Assembly: GCF_022539665.2 (NCBI RefSeq)
Contig: NC_081340.1
Location: 3,844,001-3,908,000 of the forward strand
Length of the DNA: 64,000 nucleotides
Source: Daphnia carinata
Taxonomy: Eukaryota; Arthropoda; Branchiopoda; Diplostraca; Daphniidae
Reading direction: 5' to 3'
Shown: piece after piece, positions 38,506 through 52,100 of the stretch
Position numbering within the stretch: the stretch's first letter is position 1
Layout of the letters: every line of letters starts with the position of its first letter
Notes under the pieces: model-generated
Database searches by the model: none
Seen by the model: only the letters and a program-made list of their open reading frames with translations
Told to the model about the DNA's origin: nothing
Program-made: the position numbers and the translations under genes

Positions 38506-40775
38506 CTAATTCTGAAACGCAAACCGAGCGCAGCGCAAAATAAGTACGATGAATTCTAAAATGGTAACAAAACTGGCTCCCAGATAGAGGCTCATGTTGC
38601 TGCCTACGTCACCTGGTTCAACAGAGAAAGAGGCACACATGAGGAAAACTAGAAGAGTGCAATAAAACAAATTGTATGCACAACAAACAGACATACTCAA
38701 CCACTTGACAAGACGCTGAGGATGATTCTTGATGACAGTGTAGCTGAAAGACGGATAGAAGAAATGGATGGCGCTGTGAACAACATGATCACCATGTTTC
38801 TGTCCTTCGAAAAACTCATCTTGATCGCCCAAGTAAAGTTGCGACGGGGTTGAATACAAGTGGTAATCATTGACAATGCAATCTATTGGACAACCTGAAT
38901 TGCAGAGGGACATGAGAAATAATGACTGGCATTTGTAGCTGTTACAAAGTTCTGCGAAAAAACTAAAGCTTACCGGCAGACTGTTTCTTGATTTTCTGTG
39001 CAAGGTTCAATGAATAGGCCCCTATCATAATATCAGGATCGCAGCACGGAGTAACGTTTACTAGCAAATCAGTTGGTAAGGTCACGTCGGTGGCAATAAA
39101 CTTTGCGTGTCTCCTATCATAGTTACCGTGTTGATGAGTTTTACGAAAACGGAAAATGGTGCAGTTAAATTTCCTTTCCAGCACAACTCGAGCAGAGGCG
39201 AAGATGCAATTTCGTTCGCTGTAAACGTCATAGTTGGGTACTAAGTGCGAGTGACTAGTCGCTCCAGATGGCACGCAAGAATATGGTGATAAGATGCCCG
39301 TCTGCAATTCCGAATTGTCTGTCTAAATTCGGAATAAAATGCAAGCGCAGTATGAAACATCGTAAGGATTCTGGTAGGAACGGCAAGTAATAATACCCTT
39401 GTGAAAGAGATGGAAACACCTGCCCATTTGCCTGCAAAAAAATGATTTAAAACATTTTTTTGAATCCGATGACGTCAGTATTGTTCGTGTTATTGAACAC
39501 ACCTGGTGCCATGTAATGTCCAGCGGCTGAAACGATGGGATTTACGGCCGTAATCGGATCAGACACGGCATAAAGCAAGCCACGTCGTGATGCAACATTG
39601 CTAGTTACAATGGTCGAGTCAAACTCTGGCGCGAAAGAAATAGGTATTGTTATGAAAGTTATCCCGACATTGTGTATAGAGATATACTAGCACGTCTGGC
39701 ATTCAAGACGTAGGTTAACTTTACCGAATCGATCGTGAGTATTTGTCTTGAGGTAAACAGTCAGGCCATAAATCTGCGACGCAAATATCTCTTCGAGAGG
39801 TTGCTGTTTTGCCGTGGAGACGCACATCGTAGCCAAATCTGTAACGTAGGTTAGATTGCCGAATATTTTCTGACAGCACTGAATGCTGTTGTAAGAAGTG
39901 ACATCGTGGGTACAGCCAACGATGATATTTTCGCATCTAACATTTCAAATAATTGTCTTCGTCTGAACACACCGTCAACAACAAGTTAAATAAAAACAAA
40001 AATTGTACTTAAGGGTTGCTCTTTCGTAAACGTCGTGGATAGTTCTGTTCTCCATCAGTACGTTGTAAAATTTTTCTAATTCCTGACGTCTTTTCATGTC
40101 TTTCCGCAGCGAACGCGATGCCAACATCGGTGAAAGTGTTAACGCCAGATAGCTGCCCATGGTTTTATTGAAGCCCATTGCTGTCAAACATTAAAAAATC
40201 GCTTTAAAAAACTTGCAAGAAATTAAAGGCTTTAAGAAATGATTGAACTTACATTCGAGTGCAGAACGGCTGAAGAGTGACGTGTCGCAGATGTGAATAT
40301 CTGGCAGGTACATCGTGTTGTTGTACTGCACGATGAACTCTCTTTGCAATCCTCGGACTACCAGTGATTCGTAGCTGATGATAAAAACGGAGATTAACAA
40401 TCCAGCGACTAATAAAAGGACAACGATGGCCCAAAATACTCTCAGCTGCCAGTGTTCGTTCGTATCGACCATCCGTGCGAAACCGTGTCCGGTTGTTGTG
40501 CGTACAAACTTCCTCCAGATTTCAAACGGTGATGGATCTTTGCCTTCTTCAACTTTCTCCACTGATGGAGTTCTATACCAAGACCAACCTTTCTTGGAAT
40601 TCTTGCCAGAATTCAACACGAGCTTTGGCATGTTAGTAATCTTAACCAGGTCCGTCAACTCACCGCTATCGCTAAGAGAAGCTTCTTCTGCTTTACAACC
40701 CAGCCGATTGCTGAAACCTTGGAGATTTTTGCCAACGCCCATTGAATCTATTTCATCCGAGCAATCGGGACACAT
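38506..40775 (-). CDS. DEG/ENaC sodium channel (pickpocket type), copy A
   Basis: Eight exons keep frame: 40253-40775, 40009-40180, 39725-39936, 39503-39625, 39397-39431, 38974-39301, 38697-38894 and 38506-38612, giving 565 residues. The cytosolic N-terminus has the family gating motif GHG (96-98, in VRTTTGHGFARMVD). TM1 is at about 111-133 (LRVFWAIVVLLLVAGLLISV), followed by PDIHICDTSLFSR, the usual first extracellular motif with its Cys. The large ectodomain has many Cys, and TM2 contains the selectivity-filter GAS (542-544, in MSLYLGASFVTILE). These channels are trimeric and sodium-conducting, opened by ligands, acid or touch; the stimulus here is unknown. The start is the first in-frame ATG (MCPDCSDE). 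Copy B at 46.3-48.3 kb shares exon structure. Confidence 0.9.
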
Positions 40776-43753
40776 GAAATACTTGTACGTTTCGTGATTC
40801 AAAGATAAGATTCGTTAGTGCAGTAGCGGAGACGAATTAGCTGAGAGGCAAATGGAAGGCTAACTCGGAAACGACTAAAACATGAACTCGCACCGGGCAG
40901 GAAACGTCCCAGAAAAGAGGATCATCCATGTTAACCTATTTCGTGTTTGGCGACTGTGCGAAACTTGGAAATTTATCGTTAGGGTAACAAAACTATCGTT
41001 CAAACAAGTTAAAAAGCTTTTAGCGAAATAAGAAAAATTCTAGAATTATTTATCAGAGGCTACAGCGTTCATTTCTTTAAAGGAACATACTACGATGTCG
41101 TTTTGTCACGCGGCTTTTTTCATCTAAGTTGACTGCTAGCGATAAAACCATAAAATGGTGTTGTTTTTATGTAACACCCAACGGCCAGGACGTCGTACTA
41201 AGTGTATGATTTATTAGTGTTTTCTTCGGCTTTTGTCGAAAGTACAAGCTGTTCCGAAGATGCCATTTTAAAAGCTTATAAGTTTTTATACTTACGATAC
41301 CTATTCCGGAAACCGTGCTGCCCGCTCGTCCCGTCTTTGTTTTCCAATTCGTGCTGACGTAAGCGTTATATTGGGGTCACGTACCCCGACTCAAATCGAT
41401 CGTGGAAGTGTTGTGATACAGCCCGTGCAGGAACATTCTGAGTCTTGTTTGCGAACACCCAACAAAAGATGGAGAATATTAGAAACTATGGCGTACTGTA
41501 CACAAATTCTCCAAAATTATCATCAAGTGTAAATACAGATATTACTGACATTAGTAAAATTAAATGCGAAAGATTGGATTGAATTGTCGTCTATAACTTA
41601 CGTGATTTAGAACCTGCACTACACTGTAAAGTCTGCTGACAATAAGACGATGAATGCGGAATGATCCTTTTAAGTAATATTGCACAATAATAAGAACTCT
41701 CTGATGAAACAGGCTATTAAAGCTGACTAGTTTACGGTATTTCACTGTTGCTATCCTGTAGTTGAATGGGACTTCCTACGCACTACCCTTCCTAAATGAT
41801 CGCCCATCCTCCACGCTTACTTGTGTTTAATGAAGTTTAGGGTAATGGTACAGAAAATTCGAAAACCACGGCCGTTTTTTTCTTTTTTTTTCCTGGGGGC
41901 AAAATAATAGTTGTCTGTCGTTTCATTTTCTCAGACAGGAACAGGGTTATTTGCATTTTTTTTTTCATTCCGTTCCACTGCATTTAGAATTTGACGCAAG
42001 AGGGTATTTAAGTTATCCATTTCAAAATTCCTTCGTGATGCGTGTGATGCGTAAACGTAGCCATTGATTATCGAATACTAGCCCCTCCCAGACAAACCTG
42101 TGTCATAAAAGGACGATTAGTAATTTTGTTTGATAGAACTCTAAATTTTTATCTTCAACGTATATTCCTTTATTGTGAAATGGAACTTCGAATTTCAAAA
42201 ATGGGTTTTCCTTTGTCCTATCTTAAAATAAAAACGAAAAAGTTAGGTTAGTTTTCGCTAACCCAACTCTTCATGAGTTTGTATTTCCGATATGCATGTG
42301 ACGTGCAATGTCCCACTACGTGAGTGCTAGCCATTACGACAGGCCGAATGCCGGTTGCAGGGTTCCGTAATAGCGTAGTCAGAGGTAGTGGAACGTCACT
42401 AAAGCGTAGCATAGGACGCGCCAGAGGGAAACTCTACTCATGGGAACCGTGATGGTCTCGTGAGATGTGAACGGCGGACCCACACCTGAATCACGAGATG
42501 ATCACCACGGCTCCAACAGAGGGAGGCACATGCAAGTGCTTTATACTTGATTTTTTGCACGAAAACTGCGTTGGTAAGAAACTGCGGGAGTCCCGGAGCA
42601 TTACGCGTTTTTTCTTTCAAAAAATGTATTTCACAAGAAATTATCTAATGAACTTTATTTTATCTTTTCTGCTGATTCAGAATATATGCTTGTTTTGTAA
42701 ATTGAGCAATAATGCCTTTTTGTTTTTTTACGAAAACGGATGGTTACTATCTCAAATGTATTGTTTTCTCTATGACACTTTCTCGTGACTTCGTGAATAT
42801 TTGAAAATCAATGACTAGGTTAACGCATCAAACGCATCACGTACGAATGTTAGAATAAATAACTTAAATACCCTCTTTGCACCAAATTCTAAATGTAGGG
42901 AAACGGAATGAAACAAAAAATGCAAATAACTGTGGTCCTATCTGAGAAAATGAAACGACAGAAAACTATTCTTTTGTCCCTAGGAGAAATTGAATGGAAT
43001 GGCCGGAAGAAATAGAAAAAAAGTTTAGGTTTTATGCCGCTTGGAACTTCATCGCCAAGGAGATTGCAATCAGTCAACTTCTGTCATATGCACCCTTTCT
43101 ACTGGAACTGCCTGTCAGTGCGATAAGATTGGTAGGTAACTCTGTACAGAGATATTTTTCCCATGAGATGCAGTGACACGTAAAATATTCTTAATAAGCT
43201 GCGCTGAACGAAAAATCACTGTTGCCAACGGCAAAGTCAAAAGCGGGTCCAGTAGCGGTCACGGTTGATGTAATGGCATTACAATCATGTCCAATGCTAT
43301 GAATAATGTCATTATAGTTCCGGTGGACAGATTCCGCACAATTTTAGGTGTCTCGTTCATTGACAAAAGAATCGATTGAAACAAGCTACAAATAACGTGT
43401 AGGCTATATTACACAGTAAGAATAAATGTAACATGTAATCATTATTCGTTTCGGGTACGAGTTTGACAATACAAAAATGTCTATTTAAAATTCTGGAGTG
43501 TAATGTAGGACAGGATTTTTAAACTTGAAGCCCACAAATATAAATACAATAAGACTGCTGCTTCTGATGCCAGACAGCAGAAGCAGGGAGAGGAAAAAGA
43601 AGTACGAAACTCTATTTCAGCGGCCTACCATGTTTCTCGATAAGTTTTCTCGAGACGTTAACTTGTCGCCGACGTCAGGTACAAGAAAGAGTACAAAAAA
43701 TGTTGACTAGAAACATCCAAAATATAGAAATGGATAGGGTTAGAAGACAACAA
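40776..43753. other. Intergenic region between the two cassettes
   Basis: No gene recognised. Short open frames (41560-41745, 42438-43176, 43525-43710) have no family resemblance. This is the junction between the two neurensin/DEG cassettes, so any trace of the duplication breakpoint should lie here; none was visible by eye. Confidence 0.45.
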
Positions 43754-44568
43754 TTAGAATCCACAATTTCTGAGGGCCTCGTTGAGCTGATGGATATTCG
43801 GCTGATCCTCCTCGTCGATCCATTTCAACGGATGATTTCCAGGAGGTAAAATAAAAGCCATCAGGAGCAACAAGGAACCAAAACAAACGGCCATCCCGCC
43901 ACTTACTTTCATCGTGTCCAGCACGTTGTTGTGCTCGACAGCCTTGCGGTCGAGGATCTTCTCTTCGCCTTCGTTTAAATGAGGCAAGGTCTCCTTTTTA
44001 AGATCGTGTTCCGCGTGATTAACAAGCGCTGAATGTCGTGGAAGTAGAAAACCCAATGCGAGACATGTCACGCCAAGTAAAACAATCAGCGATCCGATTC
44101 CGAAAGACCAGGCAAAGCACTGACGGTGAATATGCCAGCATTCGATTTCGCTCTTCCTCTGCGAGGCTCCTTTTGCCAGGCTCTCAAAATAGTCTTCTTC
44201 TTTCTCCATTTTACAAATATAGAATCAAACGTAACGATTGATTGAAACAAGTATCACGAAAAATTTCGACTTACAGGTTCAATAACGCGCACAAGTTTAG
44301 CGCTGGCATCGCTATCATCAATGCTGTACAAGGTATTCAAATAGTTCTTCAACGGAGACATTTCCGCTGATTCCAAATTCACGACTGTCTTCGTCCCGCG
44401 GGAAGATTCGTTCCGGCTGCTAGCACTTGCTTGTTTCGTGCCTCCATTTGAATTCTGGGTTCGATGATGTTGCGTAACAGCTATGCTGACGTTTTTGGGA
44501 CTTCCAAGATGACCGCGTGTTGTCTCTATCGTGCGTGATTGGCTCTTCGTTTCTACAAGACAGTTCAT
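43754..44568 (-). CDS. Neurensin-like vesicle membrane protein (copy B)
   Basis: Two exons (44275-44568, 43754-44203) encode 247 residues. It is a paralogue of the gene at 34.2 kb, with the same intron position right after the conserved IEP. Matching pieces are LKNYLNTLYSIDD, VRVIEP, ECWHIHRQCFAWSFGIGSL, TM1 (IVLLGVTCLALGFLLPRHSALV), ILDRKAVEHNNVLDTMKVSGG and TM2 (MAVCFGSLLLLMAFILPPG). It ends at LNEALRNCGF, about where copy A continues for 39 more residues, so the C-terminal VQP-type tail of the family is lost here. The N-terminal region is disordered and differs from copy A. The acceptor chosen (44203) is the only one that keeps frame. Confidence 0.82.
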
Positions 44569-46328
44569 CTTGAACGCTCAAACTACAATGAGATGTTCAA
44601 CATGGCTGCTATCGTTGAGGGAACAACGTCATCGTCGGAGGCTGGTGTTTTTCACGGCCACATTCCAGCAGCTGTTGGTGAGAATATCAGCGCCGGCGCA
44701 ACTTATCCAGCTAGCCTATCACGTTGTTCCTTTCATCGTCCGGCGAAAACAAATCGATAAAGGAATCACTGCTGAACTTCGAGAAGATAACATTTACAGT
44801 AAAGATCCTGCAGGGCCTTGCTCAATCCTTAATCATCGAGGCACGTAAGCATTAAAAAAAAAAAAAAATTTTGCCTAACGAAGTGTCGGTGGATGTACCG
44901 GAAGAGATTTTAAACTATTTCTAAACTCTCATTGTCGTTTCCAAAATCGTTTCATCAATGTAAGATTGGTAATCTAACTTAAACTAAATATCGATTAATT
45001 TCTAGGAAAATTTTTTTTACATTACCAAATACAGAAGAAGGCATCCGCCGTGTTACGGGATTCGTGAAACATCTGACGCCTGCTAACGACGGCTTTTCAA
45101 TCCGGTATCCATTTCACGCCTGTTTGCACATCAACGACTCCTTCTGTCTATTTTTCCTCGCACGTAATAGATCGGCACGCTTTGCCTTAAGAAAACCTTC
45201 ACTTTTGATCTTTCGTTTTCTTTTTCTTTCCCAGAAAATTCACATTCATCGTTCGTGACGGTGCGATTTCAGTCATTAAAAACATGTCACTTTTGATGAT
45301 TAGCTCGTAACATCACCTTATTACTGCGAAGTCAATAAACGTGCTGCTTTCCCCATAACGATGTCGCTAAAAACCGATGCAAAGTTATTGATTCACCGTA
45401 AAATGTTGGACCAATTCACTCGCCTTGTGTGAATCGTTCATTGAACAATTTGGAACTGACAAAGTTTGTGCTAAAAAGGTCGTCTAGTCCATAGAGAAAA
45501 AGTAAGAAACGACGACGATGGGGAAGGCTGGGTGCAAAAACTTGTATACCGTACCCAAACCCTCCTGAAATTTCCAAGAAACAAATGCCGGAAATTTTCT
45601 AGTTGCCAACACCTCGGGTTATTGAAGGGCGTTTGTTGTCTCCGGGCTATAGCGTTCAGTAAATTAAAGGCAATTGCACCACCAAGGACATTCTTTTTCT
45701 CTCCTAAAATTGTGCAGCCGACTGTACAGCCTTAAGTTAGACCGATCTTTTACGCACGAAATGGAAAGAGACATCATAAGCCACGTCACTATCCCGTTTC
45801 GTGTTGAAGAGCCATTGGTTGAAAGGGCGAGCGTAAACATTCAATGAGTTTCAAAAGTCGAGTGGCTTTTAGCCAAATAAGTCAATTCGCATACTGAAGT
45901 GGAAAAAAGGGAATTAAAAAGGTGTTCCAAGGTTGCACAAAGTGTTTTGCGCAGTCTTTTTCATTCGATACGAATAGCTTTTGGTCTCGTTAGCCATAAA
46001 TAACGAGTGTTATTTTTTTCTATTTTCACTTCAGCCTTGTACTTCCCAATGATACCATCATTTATTTTGCTTTTAATGTAGCCTAATCAATTTCTATCTT
46101 TAGCCTATTTGGCCTAGTGATACAAATTGATGGGCACTCTATATAAACATAGTAATAGCCTTCAAGTCAAATGGCATTTAATACTTGAAGACAATTTTAT
46201 AAAAACAGATATTACCACGCACCGCTGCACTCATGTTTAACTTCCACAATGATGTTGTGTTCGCAGTTCTTTCCCGGACAGTATACGTGTTCTTCGAAGC
46301 ATATTCGATTTTCTTTTTTCTATGCTTA
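44569..46328. other. Intergenic region between neurensin B and DEG/ENaC B
   Basis: No gene seen. Plus-strand frames at 44531-44848, 45064-45258 and 45532-45735 show no family resemblance. A poly(A) tract lies near 44852-44866. Confidence 0.45.
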
Positions 46329-48293
46329 TCAGCTTTGCTCGGATAAAAATGGCAGGTTCCTCTTGAATATCTTGTGTTTCAAACATCTTTGGCTGCAGCG
46401 GAAAAATAAAACTACGATTTCCAAAAGCGTTACGAAGCTGGCCCCCAAGAACAGGCTCATGTTTCCTCCAACATCACCTGCAGAGAAGTAAAATTATTCG
46501 GTCTTCATCAGATTAACGAATTAGAACGGGAAAAGATATCAGAATTTACTTAGCCATTTGACAAGGCTTCCGGGGTGATTTTTAATAATCATGAAACTAA
46601 ACGACGAGTAATAGAAATGAATAGCTGAGTGAACGACACGGTCGTCGTGCTTCTCGTCCGTATGCATATCATCATGATCGCCTAAATCCAACTGCGTTGA
46701 CGACGAGGAGACATGATAATTATCGGAAATACAGTCCTCGGGGCAATCTGTTCAAAGAATAGGCTCGTTAATAATGCGTATCCAATAATATCGTTGAAAT
46801 ATACCTTGAATTCTCGTCTTGATCTCGTGAGCGAGCTCGGGCGAGTGGACACCGATCATCACATCCGGATAGCACGTAGTCAAGGAGCCTGTATCAACAA
46901 TGATTTTATTTCCTGAATGTTATTTATCGTAAAAAATGAGCTAAATACTTAACCCGTTCTATAAAATCGGAAACGAGAGCAATTGAGTCTGGCTTCAAGT
47001 GCTAAACGCGTCGCGGCAAAAACACAGTTGCGCTGGCGAAGACAATGGTTGAATCGAAACTGAATGTTTTAATTCCGGCTGGACAGCTTACCCGTGTTAG
47101 CGATATCGAAACAGCAGTCCACGTTCCAGGCTAGGTGGAATGATTAACCGTTCGTTAAATTAACCAGGTGACACGAGCTTATATTTGATCTAACCTTAAG
47201 GTAGCGTCCAGCTGTAGAGATTGTGGGATTAACAGCTGTGATGGAGTCCGATACAGAATACATTATTCCACGCCTTGATGCCACATTGCTGGAGATCATA
47301 GTTGAATCGAATTCTGTTAGAACAATAAGATCTTCATCAATTGTGTCTTTGAAAGATAACGTATTCAAGAATGCCATGGCTAGATACCGAATCTATCAAC
47401 GATATTGGTCTTCAGGTAAGCGGTGAAACCATAGATTTGACTATCGAAAATCTCTTCGAGAGCCGGCTGGAAATGAGTCGAGACGCATAGAGCGGCTAAA
47501 TCAGTGACGTAGCGACGATTGCCAAAGAATTTGGAACAACATTTCTTGCCGGAATAGAGAACACGATCATGCGTACATCCCAATATGATGTTTTCACATC
47601 TGTTGAACAGAAGTATTATAATTTAATATGTTGTAATTATTTTTAAACGTACCGTAGAGTGGCCCGTTCGAAAACATCCGAAATCGTTTTGCCTTCTATC
47701 AAGCGGCGGAATTCCATATCAAGACGTTTACGCTTCTCCGTGTCCTCTGCAATGGCACGCGACGCTAGCAGATGCGAGAGTGCCAAAGTTAAATACGAAG
47801 CCATCATGCTGTTGAAACCCATTTCTAGAATGTAATAAAAAGATGCATTTACTACCAGAACGAAAGAATAACACGCGTAAAACTTACCTTCAAGTTTCGT
47901 ACGGTTAAAGAGCGATGTGTCACAAATGTGAATGTCCAGCAGTAACATAGTTTTGTTGTTCTGAACGATGAACTCTCTACGGATCTCGCGAACGACCAGC
48001 TCGTCGTAACTTATGATTACAATCGAAGTCAGCAGGCCGGACAAGAGTAAAACGATTACCGTCACCCAGAATATTCTCATGTACTTGTGTTCTTCGGTGT
48101 CCACCATCCTAGCAAAGCCATGGCCGGTAGTAGTTCGAGCAAATCTCTTCCAAAGTGAAGAAGACGAAGAGAGACGTTTATCTTTTCTTTGACCCGATTT
48201 TTGTAGCGAACGGGGGACACAGTGTTGCAAAGGGATTTGATTCACCGTAGTTTGAAAACGGTCAAGCAATGGATTTGATAGCAATCCAAGCAT
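46329..48293 (-). CDS. DEG/ENaC sodium channel (pickpocket type), copy B
   Basis: Nine exons: 47888-48293, 47653-47824, 47388-47599, 47195-47313, 47092-47130, about 46955-47032, 46805-46888, 46550-46747 and 46329-46477, giving about 485 residues. One edge of the sixth exon may be off by a base. It has GHG at 57-59 (ARTTTGHGFARMVD), TM1 (MRIFWVTVIVLLLSGLLTSI), LDIHICDTSLFNR, RNCVFAATRLALEARLNC, CPEDC, and TM2 with filter GAS (MSLFLGASFVTLLE). Exon lengths 172, 212 and 198 match copy A exactly. Compared with copy A, about 29 residues before RNC and part of the next loop are absent, and an extra intron splits that region. The N-terminus is shorter. It is the upstream partner of neurensin-like copy B. 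Confidence 0.88.
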
Positions 48294-49170
48294 CTTTAGA
48301 ATTTTCGATGGGAACGAGAGTGTTCGAACCTCCCCTCGAATTGGACGAAAAGAAAGGTGAAACTATTGCCGAACAAGTTGATTTACCACTAGCAGTTGGC
48401 ATGGCTCAACACTGTCAATGCGTCCGTTTAAAAGCACATGGTGTCACCGACTGGCAGGAGAATCCACTCGAAGAGTTGCCAGTGCCAAGAAGAATAGATC
48501 GACTACGTAACACCAACATAACGTGATGCGCGTCGGACTTGTTGACTAAATTACACCGCTCGATAACTTGGCGTATACACTTGCATCACGTATGATACAT
48601 TCTTCCGATTCAGCCTTGATGCGGCGAAAACAAACAAATAGTTATGAAAATGCTTGAGAATTATTAGAAGTGGTTACCTGTTCTCGTGTGGGCTCCAAGC
48701 ATTTAATAGTATTGTAGTTTTACGAATCAATAGCTATTAAAGCACATCAACTGTTTGCCCCCTTAAATACCTGGTCATCTGGCGTTCTTCTTCCATTGGC
48801 GAAACGTATATTTTTATATCTGTGATTTTACAGCACTAGGATAGGACTGTGGCAGGTAGTTGTGTGCGACGATTACTTATTAGGGTTTGTGGAGCACAAT
48901 ACAGAGGTTGAACATTAGCGGTTACAGCACGTGTCCCTGATTCCATTACAAATCACCAGCTTACGTCGCCCATAAGCTGAGACTATGAATAGATCTTGAC
49001 GAGCAAAGGAGAGGGTAGGTAGGGTAGGCGGATACATACTGCGCACGGGTCTATGACCACAGCCTCTTAAATAGATCTACTTTTTATGTCATCTCTAAAC
49101 AGCATCAACATAAACAAACAGTGTACAGCTAGCATATATATAATGATTTGCTTTTGAGATATTTTTTTTC
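48294..49170. other. Intergenic region between DEG/ENaC B and ORP gene
   Basis: No gene seen. The left part should hold the promoter of DEG/ENaC copy B. The plus-strand frame at 48269-48526 overlaps its first exon and is not supported. Confidence 0.45.
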
Positions 49171-52100
49171 TCAGAAAATATTGAGTGCTTGATATTCTTT
49201 CGTTTCCCAGAACCCACCACGATAGAACCAGCTCTCTTGTTTGGTTAGCGGATGAACGCCGAGTTTAAACCATCTACGAAAATGCCGTTCTCTCATTTTC
49301 TTTCGTTTCTTTTTGATATTAATAAATAAGAAATAACTGCTTACCTGGCTCTTTCCTCTTTCTCTTTACGACTCCGGCGAGCTTTACGGGATTCTCGTTG
49401 TTTTTCCTCCAAGCGCGTTTTCTCTTGAGCTGCTCTTTCGATCTGTCCCTCCTCCATCAGTCTGATATCCGGCCGAAACCGACTGTCTGTTGGACATATT
49501 TTGATACCTGTTTCCGGCGGGGGCAACTCATTCAAAGCCATGGCGAACAACGTAAAATGATAGTACTGTAAAATGTGAGGGGATATATCCAATTCGTGAA
49601 TAATTAGCGGCGTTTAGAAAACGGGGTTTGTTTTACCTCGGAGGAGTATGATGGTCGTGGATCAGCTTCCCACAAAGTGGTTGAATTGGGAATTTCTAGT
49701 GAAATGGTCGAACTGGATTTCGGAATTTCGCCATCCGGAGGCTCAAGTGGACAATGTCCTTCATCCGATCCGTTTGCCTGTTGATTTGAAATCGATACGA
49801 GAATGGAGATGATGGACTAAATGTGGAGAAACAATGAACTTACTTCATCTGTACTGTGCTTAAATGAACCGATAGTTAAACTATTCAGTTTGGCCAGCAT
49901 CTTGCGAGGTGTGTGCGTCACACTTTCCTTGGCACTTTCTCTTCTACTGTTTACCATAAAGAGAATTTAAAATATTTTAAATGTTATTACACCATTCTAT
50001 ATACCTGATGGCTCGGTTCGATGTGGAAGTGCTATACTCATCGTAAGCTAAAATTGAAAAAAGAAATTTGTTACAAATATCTACTAACTGAGAGTGGAAA
50101 ACCCTGCATGAATTGTGATTACATTTAACGTCAGTTGATTTCATATTATCTGTCCATTTGCCATACAAGAATGATTTCCTTGCTTTGCTGGAAAATGAAG
50201 AATAATTAGTATCAATACAGTAAAGTTAATTCAGTTATCTGAATACCTTGAATCGAGCACGAAACCTTCCACACGATGTAAGTCTTTGCAGTACCAGCCT
50301 GCCGGTTTAAAGTTCAATTCGCATCGATAACCTGCGAATGTAAAAAAAAATTGTTAAAAGCAAAAATAAAATGATTGCAATTAGTGGCAACCCACTGGTA
50401 ACCAGCTCAATACGGTAAGACGTTTACCGTTAGCGTGATTGACAATCTCCATTGTCCCGTATTGTTCAATCCACAGTTTCCCTACGATGATATTGTGGAC
50501 GCAGCAGTTAACATTTGACCATGTGTAGGTTTCGTTCCATCTGCAATTGAATTCAGTCCGTGAGTGAAGTTGTACGGCAGTTGTCGATTCTTTCAGCACG
50601 TGACTTACTTGGGTAACTCGATCGTGAAAACGCCTTTGGGTTGAATTTCTACGCTTTTGCCCCAGAATTTGATTTTCGGATCGATCGCACCGTAAAAACG
50701 AAACGCTGGTGAATCGGCATGAAAAGCGGAAACAGGCGGATGGTGGCTGACCTGCTCGCAGATAATTCTGTTATATTTATATCAATACAAAAATGATTTA
50801 GAATTAGATAAATTTCAATTCAAAATGGTGAAGCGCAGCTAATAAAAAGAAAACTAACCTAAAGTCTTGTCGTTCTTCTTGGTACGTTTCGGCGAGCAAT
50901 GGATTGAAAGGTTTGCCCAAACGGAGCCAATTGGATGCCAGACCGCTAACAGCAAACGATGCCACGTACTAACAAAAAATCGATAAAATATTCAAATGAT
51001 ATTCTCTACATAAAGAGATGGAAGGGGACGATTTGCTAGTCGATTATTTGCGTTGCACAGCGAAAGAAAAACACGTCGCATAACTTACTTGCATACGTTC
51101 AACAGGATCGGCAGCCTCCGATGCTTTGTGCAATAAATAAGAATACTCCATGCATTCGGTTAGTCGCTGTAAAACTATATATTTGTAAAGAAAACAAATC
51201 AGTTAGTGTTGCGTTCATTTTTTGTAACGTAACGTCGCAATAGTTACATGAAAGAGGCTCATTAAATTGAATGGGCATCGTGATCTTGGAGAGTTCTTTG
51301 CCAATGACTTGCTTAAGAACTGACCACAGGCTGGCATCTCCGTAGGGAATGGCGACCGAAGGAAGACGATCCCTGTGTGACCAAGATGGAATAATAATCA
51401 CATCATTAGGACCAGTATAAATCTTTGCTTTCATTTTCCGTGTGCGTGAGCTAGTTACTGTATACAGGCGGGCTTTAGTCTACCGGAATGATTACGGATC
51501 AATACTATCGAGCTCCTGCCCTCGCAATCACGCGTAGCACAAAGTAATAAAGTGTTTTCTTTTGGGTGCAATCTGGCAAAAAATAAAAAGACAAAGTTTG
51601 TGCAGGTTTTTCTTTTCTCCTCCTCCTCCGAAATTGCATTAAAAAAATGTTTTCCAATTTGAAGTAGCCGCATCTTGATTTGAAGCCGGTCACAATCGAC
51701 GTGTATCGTATCCGTGTAATGAACGTTGGCATGCACTACGCACTCTCATATTTCGCGATAATTTCATTCTGTTTTTTTTTTTTTGCTTTAAAAGACTGGA
51801 AGAAAAGGCAAAAGTTTTACAGCTTTAAGTGCATCGAAACGCGAGGGAAAAAAAAGGCCTATTATCTCGCAATTTACTAGAAACTACTTGACAAGTTCGT
51901 AAGAACCGAGTAGTTCGACTGAAATTCGATTACAACTTGCTCCGGGTTTCTGCAATCTGATCGAATGTCGAGTGAAAAAAAAAAAAAAAAAAAAACTAAT
52001 AGCATAATAATCTTGCAATCTCCTACTGTTTACGTAAACGATTCCCGGGCATTACAATCTCTTTTTCATTTCCTCTGGAGGAGAAAACATTTCCCTAAAA

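Noticed and set aside
48269-48526. Plus-strand gene upstream of DEG/ENaC copy B
   Set aside because: It overlaps the first exon of the channel on the other strand and copy A has no equivalent.
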